The notes under the pieces: model-generated
Database searches by the model: none
What the model saw: only the letters and a program-made list of their open reading frames with translations
What the model was told of the DNA's origin: nothing
DNA from: Eudorina sp. 2006-703-Eu-15
Taxonomy: Eukaryota > Chlorophyta > Chlorophyceae > Chlamydomonadales > Volvocaceae
DNA: 64,000 bases
NCBI GenBank assembly: GCA_003117195.1
Contig: BDSI01000229.1
Coordinates: forward strand, 1 to 64,000
Reading direction: 5' to 3'
Made by a program: the position numbers and the translations under genes
Part shown: piece by piece, positions 1-12,768 of the stretch
Numbering within the stretch: position 1 is the first letter of the stretch
Layout: the number at the start of each line of letters is the position of its first letter

Positions 1-580
1 CAATATATAGCAAGCCTACATATATAGCAAGCCTACATATATAGCAAGCCTACATATATAGCAAGCCTACATATATAGCAAGCCTACATATATAGCAAGC
101 CTACATATATAGCAAGCCTACATATATAGCAAGCCTACATATATAGCAAGCCTACATATATAGCAAGCCTACATATATAGCAAGCCTACATATATAGCAA
201 GCCTACATATATAGCAAGCCTACATATATAGCAAGCCTACATATATAGCAAGCCTACATATATAGCAAGCCTACATATATAGCAAGCCTACATATATAGC
301 AAGCCTACATATATAGCAAGCCTACATATATAGCAAGCCTACATATATAGCAAGCCTACATACATAGCAAGCCTACATACATAGCAAGCCTACATATATA
401 GCAAGCCTACATATATAGCAAGCCTACATATATAGCAAGCCTACATATATAGCAAGCCTACATATATAGCAAGCCTACATATATAGCAAGCCTACATATA
501 TAGCAAGCCTACATATATAGCAAGCCTACATAGCGAGCCTACATAGCTAGCTAGCGAGCCTACATAGCAAGCCTACATAC
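1..580. repeat. 17-bp satellite array
   Basis: About 31 head-to-tail copies of the unit TATATAGCAAGCCTACA fill positions 4 to about 530. Two copies near 361-395 carry TACATA instead of TATATA, and the array degenerates from about 530 to 580 into TAGCGAGCCTACA and CATG repeats. The first exon of the PAN-repeat gene (815) starts in phase 2 and needs an upstream A1 exon, so the array most likely lies inside an intron of that gene. It may extend left of the window. Confidence 0.95.
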
Positions 581-814
581 ATACATGCATGCATGCTATA
601 TGTTCTTGTCTTCAGCCCGTTGTTCCTGTTCATAACAATGAACAATGATATACAGGAAACGTTGTTTACTTTGCAGCATTTGTTTATTATATTAAATAGT
701 AAAAAATCAATGAATAATGAATTAATTAATATAAAATGAAATTGTACGGAGCCCCTCGCTTGCTTATCCGTCGCTTGTTCTTACAGAGTGCGTGTACACG
801 GTGTTTGTGCGCAG

Positions 815-3800
815 GTGCATATTTGCTGTGCGCAACACACAAGGGATGTGCATCTTGAAGAATTCTCCATTGAACGGCAGCGCAGGAGTAAACAATTACA
901 ATACGTTTGCAGAAAGTGCCTGCCTCATGCGCACAAACTACGACGCCGGCCAAGGTATGTAAGAATTATAAATATTGAATGCAGAATACGTACTTTGCAT
1001 GTTTGATTGTACTTTCTATCTTTATTGCAGGCAACTATTATTGCATCGACAAGTATGACGTCAATGGAGACGCCGCGGGTACCACCAATTGTGGTGGTGC
1101 GACGTATTTTGGATACAGCCAGGACCAGTGTGCGGCCGCCTGCAATGCCAATCCGGCCTGCTACTTCTTTGTGAGGTTTGCCAATGGGGAATGCTACCTC
1201 AAAAACAATCCCATGCGCGGCAAGTGTGGTTCCACCGTCGCTAACACTGCGATCGACAAGACGTGTTTCCTGGTCTCATCGTCCACAGGTAATAAACAAC
1301 AAAACTGTAGGCAGGCAAGCAAGATTGCGCTTGCATGTATGTGTGTGATAATCGATGGGCGCTCATACTCATCAGTGACTGAGACGCGCAACCAGACGCG
1401 CACATCTAGCACATCGGTGCAACCCCATGCATAGAATACAGTAAGCACATCGTGCATGTGATATCGAATAACAAGCAAGATAGATACGTAATGTCGTACC
1501 GACAAACTGATAAGCTTAAGAATTATTTAGCTAATCGAATCTCATACATATTATGCCATCGCTCAAAAACGTCCCGTCTTGCACATTTATGGAACGCTGC
1601 GGCAATTAGTATATATATGCAACCAAGCTCACGCATGTCAATTCGTTTCCTCGAGCGCGTGTCAGCTTCACCGGGTCTTTTGGTTTCATGATATAGATAA
1701 TAATAATAATAATAATTAAAATATCACAACTATAATTTATCAAAACGCTGAGCTGTCGTGTGGTAGGCTGCTAAGACGATGACGATGGGGCTCATCAAAG
1801 CTCGCGGCTACACGACTGCATCGATGTCATCGGTTTTGGTACCGCATATAATATAATAATGATATAATTATTTGTTTTCAATACTTACGTGTTTCCCTTG
1901 TGCGTATATGCCTCCATCCCGCCCAGCAGCAGCCCCGCGTGTAGCCCCTCCGGCACCTCAAGGTACGTATGTATCGTGAATCGTTACGTAGATGTGTGAA
2001 AGCAAGCTACCATCCAAGCACGATCAGCGCTCGCGAGGGGGTCGCGATCATCATGCATGGTGGATTCCGACGGAGCTCTAGGGATTTAGGGTTGATTTAT
2101 CCGTCCTCGTCATCCGAAGACACGAATACGGATAGCGAATGGTATACGTAAATATTTTTTAGTAGATACAATTATAACGACGTCATGCATATGCAAGATG
2201 TATCCCGACAGAATCCAAACTATCATCACACCGAGTGCGGCAGGCTATTAATCTACGTATCCATACCGCATATGGCATCATCAGGTGCATTAAACTCCCT
2301 CCGTCCGCTGTTTCACCCCGGCAGGCGGCGCCCCTTTCGCATGTTACGCCCAGACGGATATCGCTGGCTATGACGTTGTCCCATCATTTCCGACTGTCAA
2401 CATGGAGGCTTGCCAATCTGAGTGCTACAAGGACGCGAGGTGTGTGCGTGCATGCGGCGGCGGCAGCGGCGGAGGAGAGGAGTGGGCAGCGAGGGCACGG
2501 GCTGACGGGGAGTATGTATGCATGCATCCCGCCCTACCTGCGCCCCATCCGATTGCGCTTGCTTCAGGATGTAAAGCGCGCCTCTTGCTCAGCCTAGCAA
2601 AACATTGTGGAAACCGTGCGTGCGTGTATGCGTGTATGTATGCAGGTGCACCTTCACTGTGCGTGACACACAAGGGAGGTGCTATTTGAAGAATGCGACA
2701 TTCCTCGGCAGCGCAGGAGCAAACAGCTACAATGCTTTTTCAGAGAAAGCTTGCCTCATTCGCACAAACTACGACGCCGGCCAAGGTGTGTATGTAGACG
2801 CAGCAGGATGAATCCATGTATGTTAAATAGCTGCAGTTAGATTCGGTAGCTGCGGACGGAGAGTCGGAGATAGAGGACCTGCGTGCTGATGTATAAAGCG
2901 CATGGTTGTGATATACGCAAATAATTGATGATTAACTATACAGCATGTATTTGTACGTATTCCACATGCAGGCAACTATTACTGCGTCAGCCAGTTTGAT
3001 ATCAATGGAGACGCTGCGGGGGCCACCGACTGTGGTGGTGCGACGTACTTCGGATACAGCCAGGAGCAGTGCGCGGCCGCCTGCAATGCCAATCCGGCAT
3101 GCTACTTCTTTGTGAGGTTTACCAACGGGACATGCTACCTGAAAAACAACCCCATGCGCGGCAAGTGTGGTTCCACCGTCCCTCGAACTGCGATCGACAA
3201 GACGTGCTTCTTAGTCTCATTATCTTCATCAGGTGCGCAATCACATGTTTGTTAGGGTTTATGGAGGTTTATGATTTTTATGGTTTTATTATAGGATATA
3301 GGGTTTTAAACCCTAGGTATCGATCGATCGTATGCTCATGCTTCTATCTGTTGCATCTATATCTTGCTTGTGAGACAAGGGGAGATGTCTTAGTAATATC
3401 TTCGTCTGTAAATATGTCCAAATCCGACGGACACATACGCATGCTGTAACGGGTACGTAAACAACCGCGTACATCGATTGTTTCTCAAACCGGAAGCGAC
3501 TTGCTGTAGAACCTTAGCATGACAAAATATATTGGTACGATGAAGCACATATTAAGTATCAAATTTATTTTTGATATCATCAATGAATGTAAAAATATTA
3601 TTTTTCTTTAGTTCCAGGTATATTGTATATAAATAGCCTTAAGGATAGATAAATTTTTAAATGATCACCATATATATTATTACGCAGGTCATACGCAATC
3701 CCGGTGCGTGGCGTGTGTGAAGGCGGCATACATACATTATGACGATACAGGCCGTACACCGCTGTATCCAGCTCCGCCGGCCCTGACACTACTTGATAGC

Positions 3801-6800
3801 TTTTCATCATTCCTATCAGCGCATACATGTACCTGCTGGTGCATTGTTGTTCACACTCACATGTTATCCTTGTGCGTTATGTGCGTGCCGCCATCCCGCC
3901 CAGCAGCATCGCCTCGCGTCGTCCCTCCTGCACCTCAAGGTATGTCAATAAGATGGGTGCAAGCAGGCTATGTATCATAACCCATACAACAGCTAGCAGG
4001 CGCTCACGTGGGGGCCGCGGTAATGCATGCATGATGTATGATGACCGACGGAGCTGCCAGCGTGCTTCGTATCGTATAGGAACGAAGGCATTATTTATGA
4101 TGTAAGAATGATGTAAGATTATATGCAAGACAAGGTAAGAATAAATGCAAGACATTATTATTTATGACGACGTTGATGATCGGATGCGCGTCATACCAAA
4201 GCCTGGATACCAAGCTAGCTGCGCCGTTGCTTTTGTATGTATGTGTCTCCTGATCACGAGCAAGCAAGCGATATCCCGACTGAAACGAAATTAATCGAGG
4301 GCGGCGGCGGGGCTATCAATAATCCAGAGTGCAAATGACGTGTACGTGCATGATGCGTATCAGATGCAACAAGCTCCCTCCGTCCGTTGTGTCACCCCGG
4401 CAGGCGGCGCCCCTTTCGCATGTTACGCCCAGACGGATATCGCTGGCTATGACTTCACCTCACTTGCGACTGCCAGCATGGAGGATTGCCAAGCTGAATG
4501 CTACAGGGACGCGAGGTGCGTGTGGCCGCCCTGCACGCACGACTGCACGGTGGATATATACGTGGATGGCACGCGCTGACGGACGAATGCATGGATCCCG
4601 CCCTGCGTGCCTGACGATCGATGTGAAGCGCGCGCGCCCCTGGCCCTGGCTGGCAAAACGTATGTATCTGCAAACCGTGCGTTCGTGCGTGCGCGTGTGC
4701 AGGTGCATCTTCGCTGTGCGCAACACACAAGGGAGGTGCTATCTGAAGAATGCGATTGTTACCGGCAGTGTCGGAGCCAACGGCTACAACACTTTTGTAG
4801 ACAAATCCTGCCTCATGCGTACAAACTACGACGCCGGCCAAGGTACGTGCGCGAGCATCGAGTAGTCGGATGCAGCTAGAAAAGGCAGCAGCGGGTATGC
4901 ACAGATATGCACGCACCTTGCGCAGCCATGCATGCATGTCAAAACCTACCTTCAGTATACGTACTCAAATACAGCAGGTATTCAGTATATTTGTTGTTTC
5001 ACATGCTCTACATGCAGGAAGCTACTACTGCATCAGTCAATACGATGTCAACGGAGACGCCGCTGGTGCCGCTGACTGTGCCAGCGGTGTTGCATTCTCT
5101 GGATACAGCCAGGAGCAGTGCGCGGCCGCGTGCAATGCTAATCCGGCCTGCTACTTCTTCGTGAGGCGTACCAATGGGACATGCTACCTGAAAAACAACC
5201 CCATGCGCGGCAAGTGTGGTTTCACCGTCGCTAGCACGGCAATCGACAAGACGTGCTTCTTGGTGTCGTTATCATCAGCAGGTACGCAATGGCATGCATG
5301 TATCTGGACATAATTGCTTCAGCGTCACGTTTATTTGGCAAAAGCCAAATAGCACGAACACATCAAAATACAGCAGGCGGCGGCAGAATCGTGACGGACA
5401 CGCAGATAACATATTGATATTAATATCGATGCTCCTGTTGCACCTCCTGCTTGCAAGGCAGGGGCCGCGCGGTCGACCCGCATTACTGACTGGAGCTGTG
5501 AGGTCGTAGTTACGTTTTCGTTTGTACGAATGTTGAAAGCCCACGGGTGCCCATACGCATTCGGGAACGGAGATGTAAATAACGAGTACATGATTTCATT
5601 CTCATTACGAAACCGACCACTTGTAGAACTTCGGCATGACTTATTAACATATAAAACGAAGACAATGTATTATATGTTGTATTCCATTTTAAACCACGTC
5701 ATCTTTTTACTTTATTCATTAATTTGTCATTTTCAGTAGTGGCTTTATGTTGGATGACACAATTAATTAATAATATAATTATTATCTTGCCGGCCGTTCA
5801 TACGTAGCCATGGCGTGTGTATGTGGAGGCAGGAGGCATACATGATGGTGCGGAGTAGTGTTACAGCCTGCTGTCGGTAGACCGCTGTAGCCAACGCCGC
5901 CAGCCCTGGCACTTAACTGTTTGTCGTCAATAATCCTGTCAGTACATGGACCTCGCTGTTGATGTCTTGATTGCCGTCTTCGCTCCCTCGTTTCCCTTGT
6001 GCTTGCCGCCATCCCGCCCAGCAGCAGCCCCACGTGTACTCCCTCCTGCACCTCAAGGTATGTAGCGCGCGTGCATGTTGTGATGGGTGCAAGCAAGCTA
6101 TCAGCGCAGAACGATCGGCACTCTCTAGGGGGCCGATGGGTTTGACCGACCGATCGAATTTAGCATGCTTGTTATTTATACATGTGTAAAAGGCATAGGT
6201 AGCCAGATACGTACGTACATGCGTAGGTGCGTTGCGGAACGTGGAGTAGGTCCGTCCACAGATCACGCACCTACGTTTCAGAAGATACATCTATACGTCC
6301 TCGTATTAGAGGCCGGCTAAGACATGCATTCATGGCGACGTGATGCACACCATACGGAAGCTGAGATGCCACGTAAGCTGCATCCCTGCTGCTGCTATGT
6401 CTCCTCATCACGAGCGATGAAGAAGAGATATCCCGACAGAAACGTTAGAGGGCACGCTGGCTATCAGTCCATCCAGAGCGCACTTGACGCTGCGCGGTGA
6501 GTACCCAGGTGCGTGCATGCAACATGTTCCGTCCTTCGTTTCGTGCTGCGTGGCAGGTGGCGCCCCTTTCGCATGTTACGCCCAGACGGATATCGCTGGC
6601 TATGACATCACCTCCATGGCGACTTTCAACATGCAGGATTGCCAAGCTGAATGCTACAGGGACGCGAGGTGTGTGCAGCGGCGGCGGAGGGGAGGAGTGG
6701 GCTGAAAGGCAGCGAGGAGCAATCAAGACGCCCCGCCCGTTACTTTGCGGGGATACTTGCTTTGCACGGGCTGACGGCGATTATGCACGCGCTGACGGAC

Positions 6801-9800
6801 GAATGCATGGATCCCGCCCAACCTGCCTGACGATTATTGTGCTGGATGTAGAGCGCGCCCCTTGCCCTGCATAGCAAGCGAGAAAATGTGCAAACCGTGC
6901 GTGTGTGTATGCATGTGTGATGCAGGTGCATCTTTGCTGTGCGCAGCATACAAGGGAGGTGCTATCTGAAGAATGCGATTCTAACCGGCAGCCAAGGAGC
7001 GAACGGCTACAACACCTATGCAGAGCAATCCTGCCTCATGCGTACAAACTACAACGCCGGCCAAGGTACGTGTGCAGGCGTCGAGTCGTCGGATGCAGTC
7101 AGATAGGCAGCAGCGGGCATGAACATACATACACGTCGCAGCCATGCATGTCAGAACCTACCTGACAAATGCATGTATAGGCAGCCATACTCAAATGCAT
7201 GTATTCAGTATATTTGTTGTTTCACTTGCTCCACATGCAGGAGGCTATTACTGCATCAGTCAATACGATGTCAACGGAGACGCCGCTGGAGCCGTCGACT
7301 GTGCCAGCGGTGTTGCATTCTCTGGATACAGCCAGGAGCAGTGCGCGGCCGCGTGCAATGCCAATCCGGCCTGCTACTTCTTTGTAAGGCATACCAACGG
7401 GACATGCTACCTGAAAAACAACCCCATGCGCGGCAAGTGTGGCTCCACCGTCGCTAGCACTACGATCGACAAGACGTGCTTCTTGGTTTCCTTCTCTTCA
7501 GCAGGTACGCAATCACATGTTTGTTAGGGTTTATGGAGGTTTATGATTTTTATGGTTTTATTATAGGATATAGGGTTTTAAACCCTAGGTATCGATCGTA
7601 TGCTCATGCTTCTATCTGTTGCATCTATATCTTGCTTGTGAGACAAGGGGAGATGTCTTAGTAATATCTTCGTCTGTAAATATGTCCAAATCCGACGGAC
7701 ACATACGCATGCTGTAACGGGTACGTAAACAACCGCGTACATCGATTGTTTCTCAAACCGGAAGCGACTTGCTGTAGAACCTTAGCATGACAAAATACAT
7801 TGGTACGATGAAGCACATATTAAGTATCAAATTTATTTTTGATATCATCAATGAATGTAAAAATATTATTTTTCTTTAGTTCCAGGTATATTGTATATAA
7901 ATAGCCTTAAGGACAGATAAATTTTTAAATGATCAACATATATATTATTACGCAGGTCATACGCAATCCCGGTGCGTGGCGTGTGTGAAGGCGGCATACA
8001 TACATTATGACGATACAGGCCGTACACCGCTGTATCCAGCTCCGCCGGCCCTGACACTACTTGATAGCTTTTCATCATTCCTATCAGCGCATACATGTAC
8101 CTGCTGGTGCATTGCTGTTCACACTCACATGTTATCCTTGTGCGTTACGTGCGTGCCTCCATTCCGCCCAGCAGCATCGCCTCGCGTCGTCCCTCCTGCA
8201 CCTCAAGGTATGTCAATAAGATGGGTGCAAGCAGGCTATGTATCATAACCCATACAACAGCTAGCAGGCGCTCGCGTGGGGGCCGCGGTAATGCATGCAT
8301 GATGTATGATGACCGACGGAGCTGCCAGCGTGCTTCGTATCGTATAGGAACGAAGGCATTATTTATGATGTAAGAATGATGTAAGATTATATGCAAGACA
8401 AGGTAAGAATAAATGCAAGACATTATTATTTATGACGACGTTGATGATCGGATGCGCGTCATACCAAAGCCTGGATACCAAGCTAGCTGCGCCGTTGCTT
8501 TTGTATGTATGTGTCTCCTGATCACGAGCAAGCAAGCGATATCCCGACTGAAACGAAATTAATCGAGGGCGGCGGCGGGGCTATCAATAATCCAGAGTGC
8601 AAATGACGTGTACGTGCATGATGCGTATCAGATGCAACAAGCTCCCTCCGTCCGTTGTGTCACCCCGGCAGGCGGCGCCCCTTTCGCATGTTACGCCCAG
8701 ACGGATATCGCTGGCTATGACTTCACCTCACTTGCGACTGCCAGCATGGAGGATTGCCAAGCTGAATGCTACAGGGACGCGAGGTGCGTGTGGCCGCCCT
8801 GCACGCATGACTGCACGGTGGATATATACGTGGATGGCATGCGCTGACGGACGAATGCATGGATCCCGCCCTGCGTGCCTGACGATCGATGTGAAGCGCG
8901 CGCGCCCCTGGCCCTGGCTGACAAAACGTATGTATCTGCAAACCGTGCGTTCGTGCGTGCGCGTGTGCAGGTGCATCTTCGCTGTGCGCAACACACAAGG
9001 GAGGTGTTATCTGAAGAATGCGATTGTTACCGGCAGTGTCGGAGCCAACGGCTACAACACTTTTGTAGACAAATCCTGCCTCATGCGTACAAACTACGAC
9101 GCCGGCCAAGGTACGTGCGCGGGCATCGAGTAGTCGGATGCAGCTAGAAAAGGCAGCAGCGGGTATGCACAGATATGCACGCACCTTGCGCAGCCATGCA
9201 TGCATGTCAAAACCTACCTTCAGTATACGTACTCAAATACAGGTATTCAGTATATTTGTTGTTTTACATGCTCTACATGCAGGAAGCTACTACTGCATCA
9301 GTCAATACGATGTCAACGGAGACGCCGCTGGTGCCGCTGACTGTGCCAGCGGTGTTGCATTCTCTGGATACAGCCAGGAGCAGTGCGCGGCCGCGTGCAA
9401 TGCTAATCCGGCCTGCTACTTCTTCGTGAGGCGTACCAATGGGACATGCTACCTGAAAAACAACCCCATGCGCGGCAAGTGTGGTTTCACCGTCGCTAGC
9501 ACGGCAATCGACAAGACGTGCTTCTTGGTGTCGTTATCATCAGCAGGTACGCAATGGCATGCATGTATCTGTACACAAGTGCTTTAGCGTCACGTTTCGC
9601 AAACGTGGGACCTTGCCCGAATAGGGAACACATTGATACAGCGAGCTCGCTGCAGAATCGTGACGGATACGCAAATACGTACATGTTCGTGCTTCTGATG
9701 CACCTCGCTCTTGCTTGCACCGCGCCGCATGCCGCGCCGTGGATCCGCAATAATGAAGCCGGGGTGTCGTAGTAGTCGTAGTACTGTCTCATTGATTAAT

Positions 9801-10418
9801 ACGTCCGAGAAAACTGACGAAAACACATAGCACATGCTGTAACTGCTGGTACGTAAACAACCGCGTACATTATTGTTTATAATGCCGGAAGCAGATTAGT
9901 GTAGAATGTTAGCATGACTGGCGTGACAAGATATATTGGTGTTCATACCATCCAACTGGGCCCGTTGGAACACCCGGTTGGGATACGGGTCCACCTTGTA
10001 ACGGTTACAAAAATCCAATATTAGGTATTATTTTGTTTGTAACATCATCAATAAATGTTTTATGTAAAATGTTTTTCTTTTATCCAACAGAAGTATTAAA
10101 TAGAAATCAACTCAAGGATAAATAAGGATAATATATTCTATGTGGTGTTTAATAAATCTTGGAAGAATAAACATATTTAGTATCACGCAGGCCATACACA
10201 ATCCCGGCGTTTGTGATGGGGTAGATGAGGGAGGCATACATACATGACGATGGGGATCATGAGAGCCTGTACACTGCTCTAGCCACCTCCTGTAGCCGAC
10301 TCACGGATACCTCTGATGGGCGCAAGTGGTTGTTGGTCGATAGGACTTCGCCTATCGCTCTCTCCCCCCTCTGGGTGCGTGGTGAGAGTACGGGTCGTAT
10401 TAATGTTGACTGCCTGGT

Positions 10419-10514
<96 letters not shown>

Positions 10515-12108
10515 GTATTTCGTATGCTTTGACGTGCATGTACGGCACGTTGCAACCTTGCAACGCAACAAGACCAATTGTTTGTAAAGCAAGCGGCCTG
10601 TACGGATTGTAGGGGGCCCCGCCCTTTTTCCGGCTTCAAGGAAGCCGACCCCCTACTTGTCATCATTCCTATCAGCGCATACATGTACCTGCTGGTGCAT
10701 TGCTGTTCACACTCACATGTTATCCTTGTGCGTTATGTGCGTGCCGCCATCCCGCCCATCACGCAGCATCGCCACGTGTCGCCCCTGCTGCACCTCAAGG
10801 TATGTAGCGCGCGTGCATGTTGAGATGGGTGCAAGCAGGCTATCCGCGGAGAACGATCGGCACTCTCTAGGGGGCAGCGGTAAAAATGCGTGATGATGGC
10901 CGACGCGCGGAGCTATCTAACGTGTTTATTTGTCATCGTATAGGATGACACATACACATACGATTGATATGAATATAATGTAAAGAGATTTATGACGACG
11001 ACGTGGTGCACATCATACGGAGGCTGGGATGCCACGCTGCGCCGTCCGCTGCTGCTGTATGTGTCTCCTCATGGCGAGCACGTAAGCGATATCCCGACTG
11101 AACGAAACGAGTGTGGCGGGCTATCAATAATCCAGAGTGCACTTGACGCGTACGTGCGTTATGAGTATCAGGTGCAACAAGCTCCCTCCGTCGTTTCATC
11201 CCGGCAGGCGGCGCCCCTTGGGCATGTTACGCCCAGACGGATATCGCTGGCTATGACATCACCTCCATGACGACTTTCAACTTGCAGGATTGCCAAGCTG
11301 AATGCTACAGGGACGCGAGGTGTGTGCGGCGGCGGCGGCAGAGGGGTGGCTGGGCGGGCGGGGGACGGTTCATGGGTCAAAAGGAGCAATCACGAGGCTG
11401 CATTGCGTTGCGGAGGCTGCGGCGCACGGGTTGACGGGAAGTTTGCATGCATCCCGCCCTACCTACCCTACCTGCCTGACGATTGCGCTTCTGAATGGAT
11501 GTAAAGCGCGCATCTTGCCCTGCCCCGCAAAACAATGTGAGTACCGTGCGCGCGCTTTCGCAGGTGCATCTTCGCTGTGCGCAACACACAAGGGAGGTGC
11601 TACTTGAAGAATTCTCCATTTACCGGCAGCTCAGGAGCAAACAATTACAACACGTTGTCAGAGAAAGCCTGCCTCATTCGCACAAACTACAACGCCGGCC
11701 AAGGTACGTGTGCAGGCACGCAATGATCGGAGCCGCCAGAAGTGAACGTATTTCAGTCATTGCAGCGCTGTTCGTTATTGATTGAGGGGGAATATGTATT
11801 AATGTGTATTTTATTTGCTGTTCCACTTGCTCCACATGCAGGAAGCTACTACTGCATCAGTCAATATGACGTCAACGGAGACGCCGCTGGGGCTGTCGAC
11901 TGTGCCAGCGGTGTTGCATTCTCTGGATACAGCCAGGAGCAGTGCGCGGCCGCGTGCAATGCTAATCCGGCCTGCTACTTCTTCGTGAGGCGCACCAATG
12001 GGACATGCTACCTAAAAAATAACCCCATGCGCGGCAAGTGTGGTTCCACCGTCGCTAGCACTGCGATCGACAAGACGTGCTTCTTGGTTTCGTTATCTTC
12101 ATCAGCAG
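815..12108 (+). CDS. Large extracellular protein of tandem PAN/Apple-like modules (partial, both ends missing)
   Basis: Twenty-two exons can be joined in frame. Unit 0: A2 815-954, B 1031-1288. Unit 1: L 1927-1962, A1 2325-2439, A2 2646-2785, B 2972-3232. Unit 2: L 3904-3939, A1 4404-4515, A2 4703-4842, B 5018-5281. Unit 3: L 6022-6057, A1 6557-6668, A2 6926-7065, B 7241-7504. Unit 4: L 8172-8207, A1 8672-8783, A2 8971-9110, B 9283-9546. Unit 5: L 10767-10799, A1 11208-11319, A2 11564-11703, B 11842-12108. A1+A2 form one Cys-rich module (starts GGAPFACYAQTD, ends CLMRTNYDAGQ); B forms a second (YYCISQYDVNGDAAG to IDKTCFLVS). Both share the C-x3-C and CYLKN pattern of PAN/Apple folds, known in secreted adhesive proteins. 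L encodes a short Ala/Pro linker such as SPRVVPPAPQ. Phases are L 1-1, A1 1-2, A2 2-1, B 1-1 throughout. About 1,050 residues are visible. No start, signal peptide or terminal exon was found, and ligand and role are unknown. Confidence 0.8.
3240..5330. repeat. Near-identical duplicated segment, copy 1 (unit 2 of the PAN gene)
   Basis: Introns and exons from about 3240 to 5330 are almost the same as 7513-9600, at a spacing of 4272 then 4268 then 4265 bp. The spacing changes are a 4-bp GATC loss in the first intron and a 3-bp loss before exon B. Only scattered substitutions are visible, even in introns, so the duplication or conversion is recent. Confidence 0.92.
7513..9600. repeat. Near-identical duplicated segment, copy 2 (unit 4 of the PAN gene)
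   Basis: This partner of 3240-5330 contains linker, A1, A2 and B exons of unit 4 with their introns. Similarity falls off just after the B exon, near 9575. The intervening unit 3 (5330-7500) is clearly more diverged, so the two copies are not simply neighbours in a fresh tandem duplication. Confidence 0.92.
9942..10020 (+). repeat. Dispersed repeat, copy 1
   Basis: The segment contains CCGTTGGAACACCCGG followed by GGGATACGGGTCCACC and a TTGTAACGGTTAC stretch. Similar sequence occurs at 19777-19840 (same strand) and about 18890-18925 (opposite strand). It lies in the intron between unit 4 and unit 5 of the PAN gene. The family is not recognised. Confidence 0.6.
10419..10514. repeat. (GAT)n microsatellite
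   Basis: About 32 uninterrupted trinucleotide units lie in the intron upstream of the unit 5 linker exon. The run is open in several frames on both strands (poly-Asp, poly-Met, poly-Ile, poly-Ser, poly-His), but no splice or family evidence supports coding. Confidence 0.97.
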
Positions 12109-12740
12109 GTACGCCATTGCGTACGTCCAGACACGAGCGAGTCCTCCTGGATGGCCGGAGGATATTTAGATATTTACAAGTGTATCAGACATAAATGGTT
12201 GATGGCCGGCACCGATGTATTTTATTAGTGCGCTTGCCGGTATCCATCTACCAACATACATACCTCAACAATGTTGAGCGTTTACGTCCTTTAACAAGCC
12301 TCGTTACATACTTGATGCACCCGTGATATCTATCCTCACCCGGCAGTGCCCCGCCTACCGTCCGTCAACGCTTAAATTCATGATGGCTTCTGATTTGGTA
12401 CGTAGAATGTGCCCACGCATCCGCTACCTGTGGCCGTGTTTGAATCTCTTGTGAAGGATTTATTTGTGGGTTGTTAACAATTAAACTCAACAACAAAATA
12501 TACACCGTCATCTTCCCTTTATTATTATACGTTATGCTCGATCCAATAAAGTGAACGGTCGTTGGTTACTAATTCACTAAGCAAGGACGGTTCCAGTGTC
12601 CTTCCAGCTAAGAATGTCATCAAATTTAAGGTATAGCAAAACAATATATAAAGTGTTGTATATTACAATAATACATTGTTGTATCGTTATTATAGTTATT
12701 ATCCCGCCGCCTGTCGGTCATACGTAACCATGGCGTGTAC

Positions 12741-12768
12741 GCGGGGTCCACTGAAACATCAATAATAA
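12741..12768 (+). repeat. Retroposon-like 3' end with AATAATAA tail, copy 1
   Basis: GCGGGGTCCACTG is followed by AAACATC and AATAATAA. The same string with two substitutions and two extra bases ends a GC-rich insert at 33731-33760, as expected for two copies of one LINE or SINE family. Only the 3' end is similar here. Confidence 0.45.

Noticed and set aside
3232..3320. Telomere-like TTAGGG and GGGTTTTAAACCCT strings in the intron after PAN unit 1
   Set aside because: They are too short and irregular to be interstitial telomere repeat; they are simply repeated in the duplicated copy near 7520.
10225..10684. Open frames with runs of Asp, Met, Ile, Ser or His
   Set aside because: They are readings of the (GAT)n microsatellite in different frames, without other coding signs.
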